A DNA stretch of 64,000 nt, taken from assembly GCF_014642175.1 (NCBI RefSeq), contig NZ_BMIL01000001.1, forward strand, positions 434,001-498,000, in the 5' to 3' direction. Position numbers and translations under genes: made by a program. This document shows, piece after piece, positions 51,764-60,530 of the stretch; position 1 is the first letter of the stretch, and each line of letters opens with the position of its first letter. The notes under the pieces are model-generated. The model did no database searches and had not been told where the DNA came from. It saw only the letters and a program-made list of their open reading frames with translations. The stretch comes from Pedobacter quisquiliarum. GTDB lineage: Bacteria; Bacteroidota; Bacteroidia; Sphingobacteriales; Sphingobacteriaceae.

Positions 51764-54223
51764 TTGAACAGACAACATTATACCATCCAGAAAATTGCAG
51801 CACTACTACCTGCATTGGAAAGCACGATTGTTGAAGATTTAGAAGTTGAACATCTCGTTATTGATAGCCGGCGGCTGATCAATCCGGATGCCTCACTCTT
51901 TTTCGCCCTGCAAGGTCACAGGGATGGTCACCAATTTATTTCCGATGCCTACAATAATGGGGTGCGGAGTTTTGTAGTTAGTGATCGCGCTTACACAACC
52001 CGGTATGTGGATGCGAATTATCTCCTTGTAGCTGATGTGCTGCGGGCGCTGCAGCAGCTGTCTGCACACAACCGGAGTCTTTATGACTTAAAGGTTATCG
52101 GCATCACCGGGAGCAACGGTAAGACAATTGTGAAGGAATGGCTTTACCAGTTATTGGCTAACGACTTCAATGTGGTGAAGAGTCCGAAGAGTTTTAACTC
52201 GCAGATTGGCGTGGCACTGTCGCTTTGGGAAATCGATCAGGCGCATGACCTCGGCATCATCGAAGCTGGGATTTCCCGACCGGGAGAAATGGCCGTGCTG
52301 GAAGCGATGATTCGTCCAGGCATCGGGGTGCTGACCAATATCGGTGAAGCACATGCGGAAGGTTTTTTCACAATGGAAGAAAAGCTTTTAGAGAAGCTGA
52401 AATTATTCAAGGATGTAGTCGTCTTTGTTTATAGTCCAGCTTACACAACTGGCATCCCGGAAGCGCAATTACCCGGGAAAAGGAAATTTAGCTGGAGCTT
52501 TAATAGTAAGGCGGACCTACAGGTAATTTCCTGTGAAACAAAGGATCACCGTACACTACTTACAGCAATTGTTAAAGGAAAGAAGGTTAGCTGCATGCTG
52601 CCATTTAGTGATAAAGCATCTCTGGAAAATGCGGTGATCTGCTGGGCAACACTAATTGCAATGGGCTACGATGTTGCTGTTGCCGCATCAAGGTTAAATG
52701 GCTTGATGATGGTGGGCATGCGTCTGGAGTTGAAGAATGGGATCAATCAGTGTTCCATTATTGATGATTCTTATAGCGCGGACATTTCCTCTCTGGCGAT
52801 CGCGCTGGATTTTCTAAACCTGCAAAATCAGCATGAACGTAAGACCGTCATTCTTTCTGATCTTTTTGAAACCGGCAGGAGCAAGGCTGCGCTATATGCA
52901 GAAATTGCCGACTTGCTCGCCCAGAAGCAGATTAAACATTTAATAGGTATTGGTCCGGATCTTTCCGCCCATAAACATCTTCTGCCCGGAGACAGTAAGT
53001 TTTACCCCAACACAGTTGCCTTCCTGGAAGATTTACCAAATCTTCATTTTCAGAATGAGAGTATACTGGTGAAAGGTGCAAGGGTTTTTGAATTTGAGCG
53101 CATCAGTAAGCGGCTGACACAAAAAGTCCATGACACGGTATTGGAGATTGACTTAAGCGCACTCGCTAACAACCTGCAGTTTTATCGTGCTAAGCTGAAG
53201 CCCGGCGTGAAAGTTATGGCGATGGTTAAGGCATTTTCTTACGGCAGTGGGAGTTTCGAGATTGCAAATGTGTTGCAGTACCATAAAGTAGATTACCTCG
53301 CCGTTGCCTATACAGATGAGGGCATAGCGCTTCGTCGTGCAGGCATTAAGCTGCCCATCATGGTGATGAGTCCTGAACCTGCAGCATTTGATGCCATTGT
53401 ATGCTACCAACTTGAACCCGAGATCTACAGCCTTGAAATTCTTGAACAGTTCAATGCTTTTATGGAAAATAATGCGGGCACCTTTCCGGTACACTTAAAA
53501 ATAGATACCGGGATGCACCGATTAGGTTTCGAGGAAGGTGATATTGAAACTTTGCTTAACGCACTCCAGCGTACTAAGCGGATCAAAGTGAGAAGCATCT
53601 TCTCGCACCTCGTGGCTAGTGATGACGCAGTGCATGATGCTTTTACCAGACAACAGCTTGAAGTCTTTAATGAGATTGCTGGAAGGATCTCAGCGGCTGT
53701 GGGCTATGAACCTTTAAAACACATCGCGAATACAGCAGGGATTACGCGTGTGCCCGACGCACAGTTGGATATGGTACGGGTTGGCATCGGATTATATGGC
53801 TTTGATGCAGCGTTGAAGAACAACAGGGGCTTGCAGACGGTAGCCAGATTGAAGACCACAGTGACGCAGGTTAGACAGGTTAAAGCAAATGAATCAGTTG
53901 GCTATAGTCGCAGGGGTGTGATGCCGCAGGATGGCAGTATTGCGACCGTGAAGATCGGGTATGCGGACGGTTATAGCCGCATGTTCGGCAATGGCGTAGG
54001 CCGGATGTTGGTAAATGGAACGGCTGTACCGACCATTGGTTCAATTTGCATGGATATGTGCATGCTGGATGTTACGGGATTGGATGTAAAAACAGGTGAT
54101 GAGGTGGTTGTTTTCGATGATGTGCTTACCATAGAAATGCTGGCTGAACAAATCCAAACGATCCCGTATGAGATCCTGACAAATATTTCTCAAAGAGTAA
54201 AGCGAGTGTATTTTTATGAGTAG
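51764..54223 (+). CDS. Bifunctional MurF ligase / alanine racemase
   Basis: An 819-residue fusion for peptidoglycan. Residues 1-450 are UDP-MurNAc-tripeptide:D-Ala-D-Ala ligase (MurF) with the ATP loop GITGSNGKT (Lys120) and the NSQIGVALSLWEI and EAGISRPGEMAVLE motifs. Residues 455-819 are PLP alanine racemase with Lys489 in MVKAFSYGSG, IDTGMHRLGFE, and the C-terminal tyrosine in VGYSRRG/ADGYSRMFGNG. D-Ala supply and use are thereby linked. The fusion is known in Bacteroidota. The start is TTG at 51764; no ATG is near. It lies 9 bases before a DUF502 gene. Confidence 0.95.
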   Translation: MNRQHYTIQKIAALLPALESTIVEDLEVEHLVIDSRRLINPDASLFFALQGHRDGHQFISDAYNNGVRSFVVSDRAYTTRYVDANYLLVADVLRALQQLSAHNRSLYDLKVIGITGSNGKTIVKEWLYQLLANDFNVVKSPKSFNSQIGVALSLWEIDQAHDLGIIEAGISRPGEMAVLEAMIRPGIGVLTNIGEAHAEGFFTMEEKLLEKLKLFKDVVVFVYSPAYTTGIPEAQLPGKRKFSWSFNSKADLQVISCETKDHRTLLTAIVKGKKVSCMLPFSDKASLENAVICWATLIAMGYDVAVAASRLNGLMMVGMRLELKNGINQCSIIDDSYSADISSLAIALDFLNLQNQHERKTVILSDLFETGRSKAALYAEIADLLAQKQIKHLIGIGPDLSAHKHLLPGDSKFYPNTVAFLEDLPNLHFQNESILVKGARVFEFERISKRLTQKVHDTVLEIDLSALANNLQFYRAKLKPGVKVMAMVKAFSYGSGSFEIANVLQYHKVDYLAVAYTDEGIALRRAGIKLPIMVMSPEPAAFDAIVCYQLEPEIYSLEILEQFNAFMENNAGTFPVHLKIDTGMHRLGFEEGDIETLLNALQRTKRIKVRSIFSHLVASDDAVHDAFTRQQLEVFNEIAGRISAAVGYEPLKHIANTAGITRVPDAQLDMVRVGIGLYGFDAALKNNRGLQTVARLKTTVTQVRQVKANESVGYSRRGVMPQDGSIATVKIGYADGYSRMFGNGVGRMLVNGTAVPTIGSICMDMCMLDVTGLDVKTGDEVVVFDDVLTIEMLAEQIQTIPYEILTNISQRVKRVYFYE

Positions 54224-54232
54224 TTTTGCGGC

Positions 54233-54826
54233 ATGAACAAAGTAGGCAGGGCCTTAATCAATTATTTTATCAAAGGCTTATTGGTCGTGTTGCCAATCGC
54301 ACTGAGCGTGTTTATTGTGATTTGGGCGGTAACGACTGTTGATAGCTGGCTGAACCTAAATAACATACTGGGCGTAGACCCCAGAACAGGTGAAAACCGG
54401 AATATTCCAGGGCTTGGTTTGGGTATGGTGATCACCATTATCCTTGCCGCCGGTATTTTCGTGACGAACCTCGTTACGGAACCCATGTACAACTGGTTTA
54501 GCAAGATGCTGGACAAGTTGCCAATTCTAAAGTTTATATATTCATCCATAAAGGACCTTACAGAAGCCTTTGTTGGAGACGAAAAAAAATTCAACCATCC
54601 GGTATTGGTGCATGTTGAAGGCGGTTTAAAGCGTATCGGTTTCTTAACACAGAACGATTTATCATCAATCGGACTGCCAGGGGAGGCAATCGTCTATTTC
54701 CCTTTCTCTTACTCTTTTGCCGGGCAGGTATACATTGTGAAGAACGAAAACATTATGCCACTTAACATCAGCGCAGCAGAAGCCATGAAGCTGGTGGTGT
54801 CTGGTGGGGTGAGTCACTTAGATTAA
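54233..54826 (+). CDS. DUF502 membrane protein
   Basis: A 197-residue protein with two transmembrane helices (INYFIKGLLVVLPIALSVFIVIW and LGLGMVITIILAAGIFVTNLV), then a soluble domain with LDKLPILKFIYSSIKDLTEAFVGDEKKF, the DUF502 mark. Function is unknown. It lies 9 bases after murF-alr, which suggests an envelope role, and is ended by a strong terminator. Confidence 0.9.
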   Translation: MNKVGRALINYFIKGLLVVLPIALSVFIVIWAVTTVDSWLNLNNILGVDPRTGENRNIPGLGLGMVITIILAAGIFVTNLVTEPMYNWFSKMLDKLPILKFIYSSIKDLTEAFVGDEKKFNHPVLVHVEGGLKRIGFLTQNDLSSIGLPGEAIVYFPFSYSFAGQVYIVKNENIMPLNISAAEAMKLVVSGGVSHLD

Positions 54827-54842
54827 CGAAGTTTTATAATGG

Positions 54843-54880
54843 AAAAGCCCTGCACAACGGTTTGTTTGTGCAGGGCTTTT
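54843..54880. terminator. Bidirectional terminator between DUF502 and LOG genes
   Basis: AAAAGCCCTGCACAA (54843-54857) pairs with TTTGTGCAGGGCTTTT. The stem has about 15 pairs and T-rich ends on both strands. Confidence 0.93.
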
Positions 54881-54926
54881 ATGTTTAAATCTAATAACGG
54901 TTTCTGGCAAATGTGCCAGGGAACGA

Positions 54927-55634
54927 CTAGAAGTTTGGCTTCAGGACATACTTATCGTAGAACCTGAAGATGTGTTCTGCAGCTTCTTCTGCTGTATCTA
55001 CCAGGCGGAAGAGGTTTAGATCTTCTGCGTGGATGTTATGTTCTTTCTTAAGCATGGTATTGGTGATCCAATCTACCAAGCCACTCCAGTAATCTTTACC
55101 AACCAATACGATTGGGAAACGTGCCACTTTACCAGTTTGAATCAGTGTGATGGCCTCAAAAAGCTCATCCATGGTTCCCATTCCACCAGGCAGTACGATG
55201 AAGCCCTGTGAGTATTTCATGAACATCACCTTACGGATGAAGAAATAGTCGAACTCCAGCAATTTGTTGTGATCGATGTATTTGTTATGGAACTGCTCAA
55301 ATGGAAGTTCAATGTTTAAACCTACCGATTTACCACCGTTCATGTGTGCACCTTTATTACCAGCTTCCATAATACCTGGACCTCCACCGGTGATTACACC
55401 ATATCCGCGCTCGGTAAGCAAGCGACCACAGTCTACCGCAATTTGATAGTAGGGGTTTGTCTCGGCGGTTCTCGCAGAACCAAAGATGGATACACAGGGA
55501 CCAATTTTGGCAAGTTTCTCAAAACCATCTACAAACTCGGCCATGATTTTGAAAATTTGCCAGGAGTCTGTTACCTTGATTTCCTGCCAGTTTTTATTTT
55601 CAAAAGCACTTCTTATTTTCTCTTCACTATTCAT
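54927..55634 (-). CDS. LOG-family protein (TIGR00730), nucleoside 5'-monophosphate phosphoribohydrolase
   Basis: A 235-residue protein of the LOG family, which removes the ribose-5-phosphate from nucleotides such as cytokinin riboside monophosphates and AMP. Motifs are VSIFGSARTAETNPYY, GVITGGGPGIMEAGNKGAH and the catalytic PGGMGTMDELFEAIT. The cellular role in bacteria is not settled. It lies on the minus strand just after the sodium symporter gene (16 bases), so it may be in one transcript. Confidence 0.9.
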   Translation of the reverse strand: MNSEEKIRSAFENKNWQEIKVTDSWQIFKIMAEFVDGFEKLAKIGPCVSIFGSARTAETNPYYQIAVDCGRLLTERGYGVITGGGPGIMEAGNKGAHMNGGKSVGLNIELPFEQFHNKYIDHNKLLEFDYFFIRKVMFMKYSQGFIVLPGGMGTMDELFEAITLIQTGKVARFPIVLVGKDYWSGLVDWITNTMLKKEHNIHAEDLNLFRLVDTAEEAAEHIFRFYDKYVLKPNF

Positions 55635-55650
55635 TCTATAATATTTTAAA

Positions 55651-57159
55651 TTAAAATCTTGTTTGTTGATCTGTCTTCTTGCTGATCAGTAGTAGTCCGA
55701 CAAACGTTATGAACCCATTAACCAGGATCAGTTCCACGCTGAAGGTATAACCGCCAAGCAACTCCGACGAGTATAGGTTTAGCAGATAACATAATGCCGG
55801 GGAAAGGATACAAATAAAAGGTACTAGTTTATCATGAAGTCCGCGGTTTCTAACAAATAAGCCAAAGCTGTATAAACCCAAAAGCGGTCCGTAGGTATAA
55901 GAAGCTACTTTGAATATACCTTTTACCACGGATTCATCATTGAAGGCGTTAAAGATCAGGATCACCAGAAACATCAACAAAGAGAAACAAACGTGAACCA
56001 GGTGCCTTTTGTTTACAGATTTCTTAGAATTCGTCTGATCTCCTTTGTCCAGGTTAAGAAAATCCACACAGAAAGAGGTGGTTAAAGCAGTTAATGCAGA
56101 GTCTGTGGTTGCAAATGTAGCTGCCGTAAGTCCAAGCATAAACACGATTGCCGGAATAACCGCGAGATGGTTCAATGCGATCTCCGGGAACAGGAAGTCT
56201 GTCCTAGGTGATCCTGTAGCGTGATCTAATGGAATTGCGATGCCGTTTTTGGCTGCATATACATACAGCAGGGCACCTACACTAAGGAAGAAGATGTTTA
56301 GTACGACAAAGATCCCGGTAAAAGTAAACATGTTCTTCTGGGCCTCTTTAATGGTGCCCATACTCAGGTTTTTTTGCATCAGATCCTGATCCAGACCGGT
56401 CATGGCAATGGTGACGAACACCCCACCGATGAACTGCTTGCTGAAGTGGAACCCGTTACCAAGAAAGTTTTCATAGAAGAAAACCTTAGCGTAGCCACTG
56501 TTTTTGACTGTTTCAAATGCCGCCGGAATGTCCAGATTAAGACTGTCGCAGATAAAGTATAGCGTCAGGAACACAGAAAGCACGAGGAAGAACGTTTGCA
56601 GCGTGTCGGTGATGATGATGGTTTTTAGTCCTCCTTTAAAGGTATATGACCAGATAAGCGCCAGGGAGATAAGCACCGTTGCCCAGAAAGGAACACCATA
56701 GCTATCGAAGATGAAGCGTTGTAAAACGATAACCACCAGGTATAATCTAAATGCTGAGCCGATGGTGCGGCTGATTAGGAATATGGAAGCGGCGGTTTTG
56801 TAACTGTAGAAGCCAAGCCGCTGCTCGATGTAGCTGTAGATAGAGGTAAGCTTCATGCGGTAATAAAGCGGAAGCAGCAAGGTGGCAATGATGAGAAAAC
56901 CGACCGCATTGCCCAGAACGAACTGGAAGTATTGAAACTGGTTCCCCGAAGGTGCACCAACTTCGCCCGGAACAGATATGAAGGTTACGCCGGAGAGCGC
57001 CGTTCCGATCATTCCGAAGGCAACGAGGTACCATTTAGAGTTTCGGTTGGCGATAAAAAAAGTAGAGTTATCAGATGATTCTTTGGAAGTTGCGAAGGCA
57101 ATTATGATCAGTATAACAAAATAACCAAGTAGAAAAGAAAGAAGTATTGCTGGACTCAT
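55651..57159 (-). CDS. Sodium/solute symporter (SSS family)
   Basis: A 502-residue membrane protein with about 13 helices. Features are the N-terminal LLGYFVILIIIAFATSKESS, WYLVAFGMIGTALSGVTFISVPGEVG, and the Na+-site helix LGLTAATFATTDSALTALTTSFCVDFL. Substrate unknown; the family includes proline, pantothenate and sugar symporters. It is divergent from recR, with 77 bases between the starts. Confidence 0.9.
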   Translation of the reverse strand: MSPAILLSFLLGYFVILIIIAFATSKESSDNSTFFIANRNSKWYLVAFGMIGTALSGVTFISVPGEVGAPSGNQFQYFQFVLGNAVGFLIIATLLLPLYYRMKLTSIYSYIEQRLGFYSYKTAASIFLISRTIGSAFRLYLVVIVLQRFIFDSYGVPFWATVLISLALIWSYTFKGGLKTIIITDTLQTFFLVLSVFLTLYFICDSLNLDIPAAFETVKNSGYAKVFFYENFLGNGFHFSKQFIGGVFVTIAMTGLDQDLMQKNLSMGTIKEAQKNMFTFTGIFVVLNIFFLSVGALLYVYAAKNGIAIPLDHATGSPRTDFLFPEIALNHLAVIPAIVFMLGLTAATFATTDSALTALTTSFCVDFLNLDKGDQTNSKKSVNKRHLVHVCFSLLMFLVILIFNAFNDESVVKGIFKVASYTYGPLLGLYSFGLFVRNRGLHDKLVPFICILSPALCYLLNLYSSELLGGYTFSVELILVNGFITFVGLLLISKKTDQQTRF

Positions 57160-57224
57160 CGTATGTTTTTAGCTGCTAAATGTAATAAAACATCTTTTAA
57201 AAAGCGTTTTACGACAGATAAATA

Positions 57225-57232
57225 TAAATTTG
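57225..57232 (+). promoter_or_regulatory. -7 promoter box of recR
   Basis: TAAATTTG followed by C matches the -7 element; the ATG at 57237 is only 4 bases downstream, so the leader would be absent or nearly so. Confidence 0.55.
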
Positions 57233-57236
57233 CGAC

Positions 57237-57854
57237 ATGAACTTTTCTTCTAAATTACTTGAAGATGCCGTTAATGAATTCTCACAATTACCGGGCATTG
57301 GACAGAAAACGGCGCTGCGATTGGTGCTCCATCTCCTGAACCGTGAGCCGGAGGAAGTAGAGCGCTTTGGAAATGCCATCATCAAATTAAGACAGGAAAT
57401 TAAGCATTGCACAATATGTCATAACATATCTGATAATGAGATATGTGAGATCTGCAGTTCGGCTAAAAGAGAAAAGGAAATCATCTGTGTCGTTGAGGAT
57501 ACACGTGATGTGATGGCGGTTGAAAATACATCCCAGTATTTCGGCGTTTATCATGTGCTTGGGGGATTGATTTCACCGATGGACGGCATTGGTCCTTCCG
57601 ATCTGTTTATAGACACGCTGGTACAAAGGGTGTCTACAACACCAGTCAAAGAAGTGATCCTCGCCATTAGCCCAACGATGGAAGGGGATACAACCATTTT
57701 TTACCTATACAAACGGCTCAAAGCCTTTCAGATTCCAATCACCACCATCGCCAGGGGCATCGCCTTTGGAGGCGAACTGGAATATGCGGATGAAATCACC
57801 TTGGGTAGATCTATTGTCACCCGTGTTCCTTACGAAAATTCAATACTCAAATAA
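57237..57854 (+). CDS. recR: Recombination mediator RecR
   Basis: A 205-residue DNA repair protein that with RecO and RecF loads RecA onto gapped DNA. The HhH motif is [19 protein letters not shown]; the zinc finger has Cys58, Cys61, Cys70 and Cys73; the Toprim domain has [14 protein letters not shown] and [16 protein letters not shown]. The Walker-like C-terminus ([20 protein letters not shown]) is intact. The SDR gene follows 6 bases later. Confidence 0.95.
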   Translation: MNFSSKLLEDAVNEFSQLPGIGQKTALRLVLHLLNREPEEVERFGNAIIKLRQEIKHCTICHNISDNEICEICSSAKREKEIICVVEDTRDVMAVENTSQYFGVYHVLGGLISPMDGIGPSDLFIDTLVQRVSTTPVKEVILAISPTMEGDTTIFYLYKRLKAFQIPITTIARGIAFGGELEYADEITLGRSIVTRVPYENSILK

Positions 57855-57860
57855 ACATTC

Positions 57861-58676
57861 ATGGATTTTAAAAACAAAGTTGTCATCATTACTGGTGCTT
57901 CATCGGGGATAGGCAAGGCTTGTGCGATTGAATTGGCTAGCCGTGGGGCTAATCTTGTACTTGCAGCAAGGCAATATGTAACGTTGTGCGAATTGACCGC
58001 TGAACTGGAAAAGCAGTACCAGATCAAGGCAGTAGCGGTGCAGGCCGATGTGAGTAAGGAGGCAGATTGCGAATTCCTGATCAAGCAAGCGATCATGACA
58101 TTCTCGAGGATTGATGTGCTGATTAACAATGCAGGACTTTCCATGCGTGCACTGTTCAATGATCTCGATCTAAGTGTGCTTAAAAATCTTATGGATGTGA
58201 ATTTCTGGGGAACCGTTTACTGCAGCAAGTTTGCGCTGCCGGAAATCCTGAAGACTAAAGGGACCATTGTGGGTGTTTCGTCGATTGCAGGTTATAGAGG
58301 CTTGCCAGGCCGGACCGGTTATTCCGCTTCGAAGTTTGCGATGAATGGCTTTATGGAAGCGCTGCGCACGGAGTTGTTGAAAACCGGGGTAAATGTGCTG
58401 GTTGCATGTCCGGGCTTTACCGCTTCTAATATCCGCGTTGCGGCATTGGCTGAAAACGGGGAGGCCCACGGTGAGACGAGTATGGAAGAGGGCAAGATGA
58501 TGCTTCCGGAGACAGTGGCAAAGATTATTGTTGATGGGATTGCAAGTCGTAAAAGGACGCTGGTGATGACCGGGCAGGGTAAGCTTACGGTTTGGCTGAA
58601 CAAGCTGCTACCTGGTTTGGCTGATAACCTCGTATTCAAGCATTTCACGAAAGAGAAGCATGCTTTGATTAAGTAA
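57861..58676 (+). CDS. Short-chain dehydrogenase/reductase
   Basis: A 271-residue SDR with the cofactor loop VIITGASSGIGKACA, NNAG in VLINNAGLSMRA, catalytic Ser in VGVSSIAGY and Tyr-x-x-x-Lys in GYSASKFAMNGFMEAL. The substrate is unknown. It is the second gene of the recR unit by spacing. Confidence 0.93.
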   Translation: MDFKNKVVIITGASSGIGKACAIELASRGANLVLAARQYVTLCELTAELEKQYQIKAVAVQADVSKEADCEFLIKQAIMTFSRIDVLINNAGLSMRALFNDLDLSVLKNLMDVNFWGTVYCSKFALPEILKTKGTIVGVSSIAGYRGLPGRTGYSASKFAMNGFMEALRTELLKTGVNVLVACPGFTASNIRVAALAENGEAHGETSMEEGKMMLPETVAKIIVDGIASRKRTLVMTGQGKLTVWLNKLLPGLADNLVFKHFTKEKHALIK

Positions 58677-58731
58677 CAGGGGTTTGTTTTGTCCCATTTT
58701 TATCAAAGAAGATCGTATTTTAAGTTTTTAG

Positions 58732-58762
58732 TTGGAATTAAATAAAAACAATTCCATATTTG
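58732..58762 (+). promoter_or_regulatory. Promoter of the trp leader and operon
   Basis: TTG (58732-58734), 20 bases, then CATATTTG (58755-58762), a one-mismatch -7 element followed by C. The transcript would begin near 58767, at the leader peptide ATG (58770). Confidence 0.65.
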
Positions 58763-58769
58763 CTGGCAG

Positions 58770-58823
58770 ATGATACAAACAAACGGATTAAATATTTGGT
58801 GGTGGCACAACGCAAAAGCGTAG
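58770..58823 (+). CDS. trpL: trp operon leader peptide
   Basis: The frame ATG (58770) to TAG (58823) encodes 17 residues: MIQTNGLNIWWWHNAKA. Three consecutive Trp codons (TGG TGG TGG, 58797-58805) lie inside the 5' arm of the first RNA hairpin, as required for attenuation by ribosome stalling. The gene is too short for usual gene finders. The transcript start is close to the ATG, so the leader message is nearly leaderless. Confidence 0.88.
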   Translation: MIQTNGLNIWWWHNAKA

Positions 58824-58893
58824 TGTAACCCCTGTCGTTCGTTTATTTACTATAAGAAATTACGTGGGTTGCTTTATCAAGCAACCTTTTTTT
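58801..58893 (+). promoter_or_regulatory. trp attenuator with alternative RNA structures
   Basis: Segments 1 and 2 form a hairpin: 58801-58813 with 58818-58830 around AAAA. Segment 2 (GTAACCC, 58825-58831) can instead pair with segment 3 (GGGTTGC, 58866-58872; 7 pairs, one G-T). Segments 3 and 4 form the terminator GGTTGCTT (58867-58874) with AAGCAACC (58879-58886) followed by seven T. Stalling at the Trp codons frees segment 2 and blocks the terminator. Completion to the TAG stop lets it form. It lies directly before trpD. Confidence 0.9.
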
Positions 58894-58903
58894 GTTTATA
58901 CCC

Positions 58904-59893
58904 ATGAAGAAAATACTCGCTCACCTTTTTGAAAACAAGATCTTCAGTAGAGCTGAAGCACAAAAAATTCTGATTGCCATTGCAAGGGGTGAATATCAGC
59001 CGGCGCAGATTGCGGCGTTCATCACGGCCTATGGGATGCGCAGCATAACTGTACAGGAGCTGCAAGGTTTCCGCGATGCGATGCTCGACCTATGTGTGAA
59101 AGTGAACCTTTCAGATTATGAACTTATCGACCTCTGTGGAACCGGCGGAGATGGTAAGGATACCTTCAACATCTCTACCCTGGCATCGTTTGTACTGGCC
59201 GGAGCAGGTTATCATGTTGCGAAGCACGGTAACTATGGCGTGTCTTCGGGCTGCGGATCTTCGAACGTGATGGAATACCTGGGCTACACGTTTACCAATA
59301 ACGAGGAGTCACTGAAGCGATCGCTTGATGAGGCGGGTATATGTTTCATCCACGCACCGCTATTCAATCCTGCCATGAAGATCGTAGCACCAATTCGCAA
59401 GGAACTTGGCGTGAAAACCTTCTTTAATATGCTTGGACCAATGTGTAATCCAGCACAACCAAAGAATCAATTGGTTGGGGTTTATAGTCTGGAACTGGCG
59501 CGGTTATATGCTTATTTGTATCAAGAGACTGATAAAAACTACACCATCTTACATGCGTTAGGTGGCTTCGATGAAGTTTCACTTACCTCCGACTTCAAGA
59601 CGTTCACCGGTAAGGGGGAGGCTTTGCATAGCACAGCAGATTTGGGATTTGAGCAGCTGAGTGAAGCTGACATTAAGGGGGGCGACACGGTGGAATCATC
59701 AGCGAAGATCTTCATGTCCATCCTGAATGGCGAAGGTACCGACGCACAGCGCAACGTGGTACTTTGTAACGCGGCAATCGCAATCCAGACCATTGACCAG
59801 CAGAAATCATTCGGAGACTGCTTCTATGAGGCGGAAGCTGCTTTGATGAATAAACAGGCATTGAGAAGTTTTAAAACGTTGCTATCCGCTTAG
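58904..59893 (+). CDS. trpD: Anthranilate phosphoribosyltransferase
   Basis: A 329-residue enzyme that adds phosphoribosyl to anthranilate. The PRPP and metal motif is DLCGTGGDGKDTFNIST; the KHGNYGVSSGCGSSNVMEYLG and RKELGVKTFFNMLGPMCNPA motifs are present. The ATG at 58904 is used; a TTG four codons upstream is in the terminator T run. First structural gene after the attenuator. It is not fused to trpG, as in some bacteria. Confidence 0.96.
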   Translation: MKKILAHLFENKIFSRAEAQKILIAIARGEYQPAQIAAFITAYGMRSITVQELQGFRDAMLDLCVKVNLSDYELIDLCGTGGDGKDTFNISTLASFVLAGAGYHVAKHGNYGVSSGCGSSNVMEYLGYTFTNNEESLKRSLDEAGICFIHAPLFNPAMKIVAPIRKELGVKTFFNMLGPMCNPAQPKNQLVGVYSLELARLYAYLYQETDKNYTILHALGGFDEVSLTSDFKTFTGKGEALHSTADLGFEQLSEADIKGGDTVESSAKIFMSILNGEGTDAQRNVVLCNAAIAIQTIDQQKSFGDCFYEAEAALMNKQALRSFKTLLSA

Positions 59894-59894
59894 T

Positions 59895-60521
59895 ATGAGC
59901 CTCAAACTGAAAGTGTGTGGCATGCGCGACCCTGAAAACCTGGAGCAGCTTGTAAGCTTGGGGCCGGATTACATAGGATTTATTTTCTACGGACCCTCCA
60001 AACGTTTCGTGGGAAATCTTGATCCTGAGCTAACGAAGCAGATTCCGGCAGGTATCAAGGCGACAGGTGTATTCGTAGATGAAAGCCTGGAGGAAGTTGT
60101 ACGTTTAGCGCAGCGCTATGACCTGAAAGCCCTTCAGTTGCATGGTAAGGAATCACCAGAATACTGTATGCTTCTTAAACAACAGCTTTCTGACATTGAG
60201 GTAATTAAAGCTTTCGGTATAAATGATCAATTTACGTTTGATGTGCTTGAGCCTTATCAGGCCGTTGTTGATTATTTTCTTTTTGATACACAGACAGCTG
60301 GTCATGGGGGATCTGGAAAAACATTCGACTGGACCCTGCTGCAAAACTATCAACTTCAGTTACCCTATTTTCTGAGTGGAGGCATAGGAACGGAGGAATT
60401 GCCGATGATTAAAGCAATTTCGGACCCAAGATTGCATGCGGTAGATGTAAACAGTCGCTTTGAGAGCGCACCTGCCATGAAGAATATTGAACTATTAACG
60501 ACATTTAAAAATCAGCTATAA
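59895..60521 (+). CDS. trpF: Phosphoribosylanthranilate isomerase
   Basis: A 208-residue TIM-barrel for the third tryptophan step. It has the catalytic Cys in KVCGMRDPENL, the IGFIFYGPSKRFV strand, LQLHGKESPEY and FDTQTAGHGGSGKTFDW with the catalytic Asp. It starts one base after the trpD stop codon and is 9 bases from trpB. The usual trpC is absent between trpD and trpF. Confidence 0.95.
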   Translation: MSLKLKVCGMRDPENLEQLVSLGPDYIGFIFYGPSKRFVGNLDPELTKQIPAGIKATGVFVDESLEEVVRLAQRYDLKALQLHGKESPEYCMLLKQQLSDIEVIKAFGINDQFTFDVLEPYQAVVDYFLFDTQTAGHGGSGKTFDWTLLQNYQLQLPYFLSGGIGTEELPMIKAISDPRLHAVDVNSRFESAPAMKNIELLTTFKNQL

Positions 60522-60530
60522 ACATAGGCT

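Noticed and set aside
51764..54223. MurF-alanine racemase fusion as a novelty
   Set aside because: This fusion is known in Bacteroidota, so it is annotated but not reported as new.
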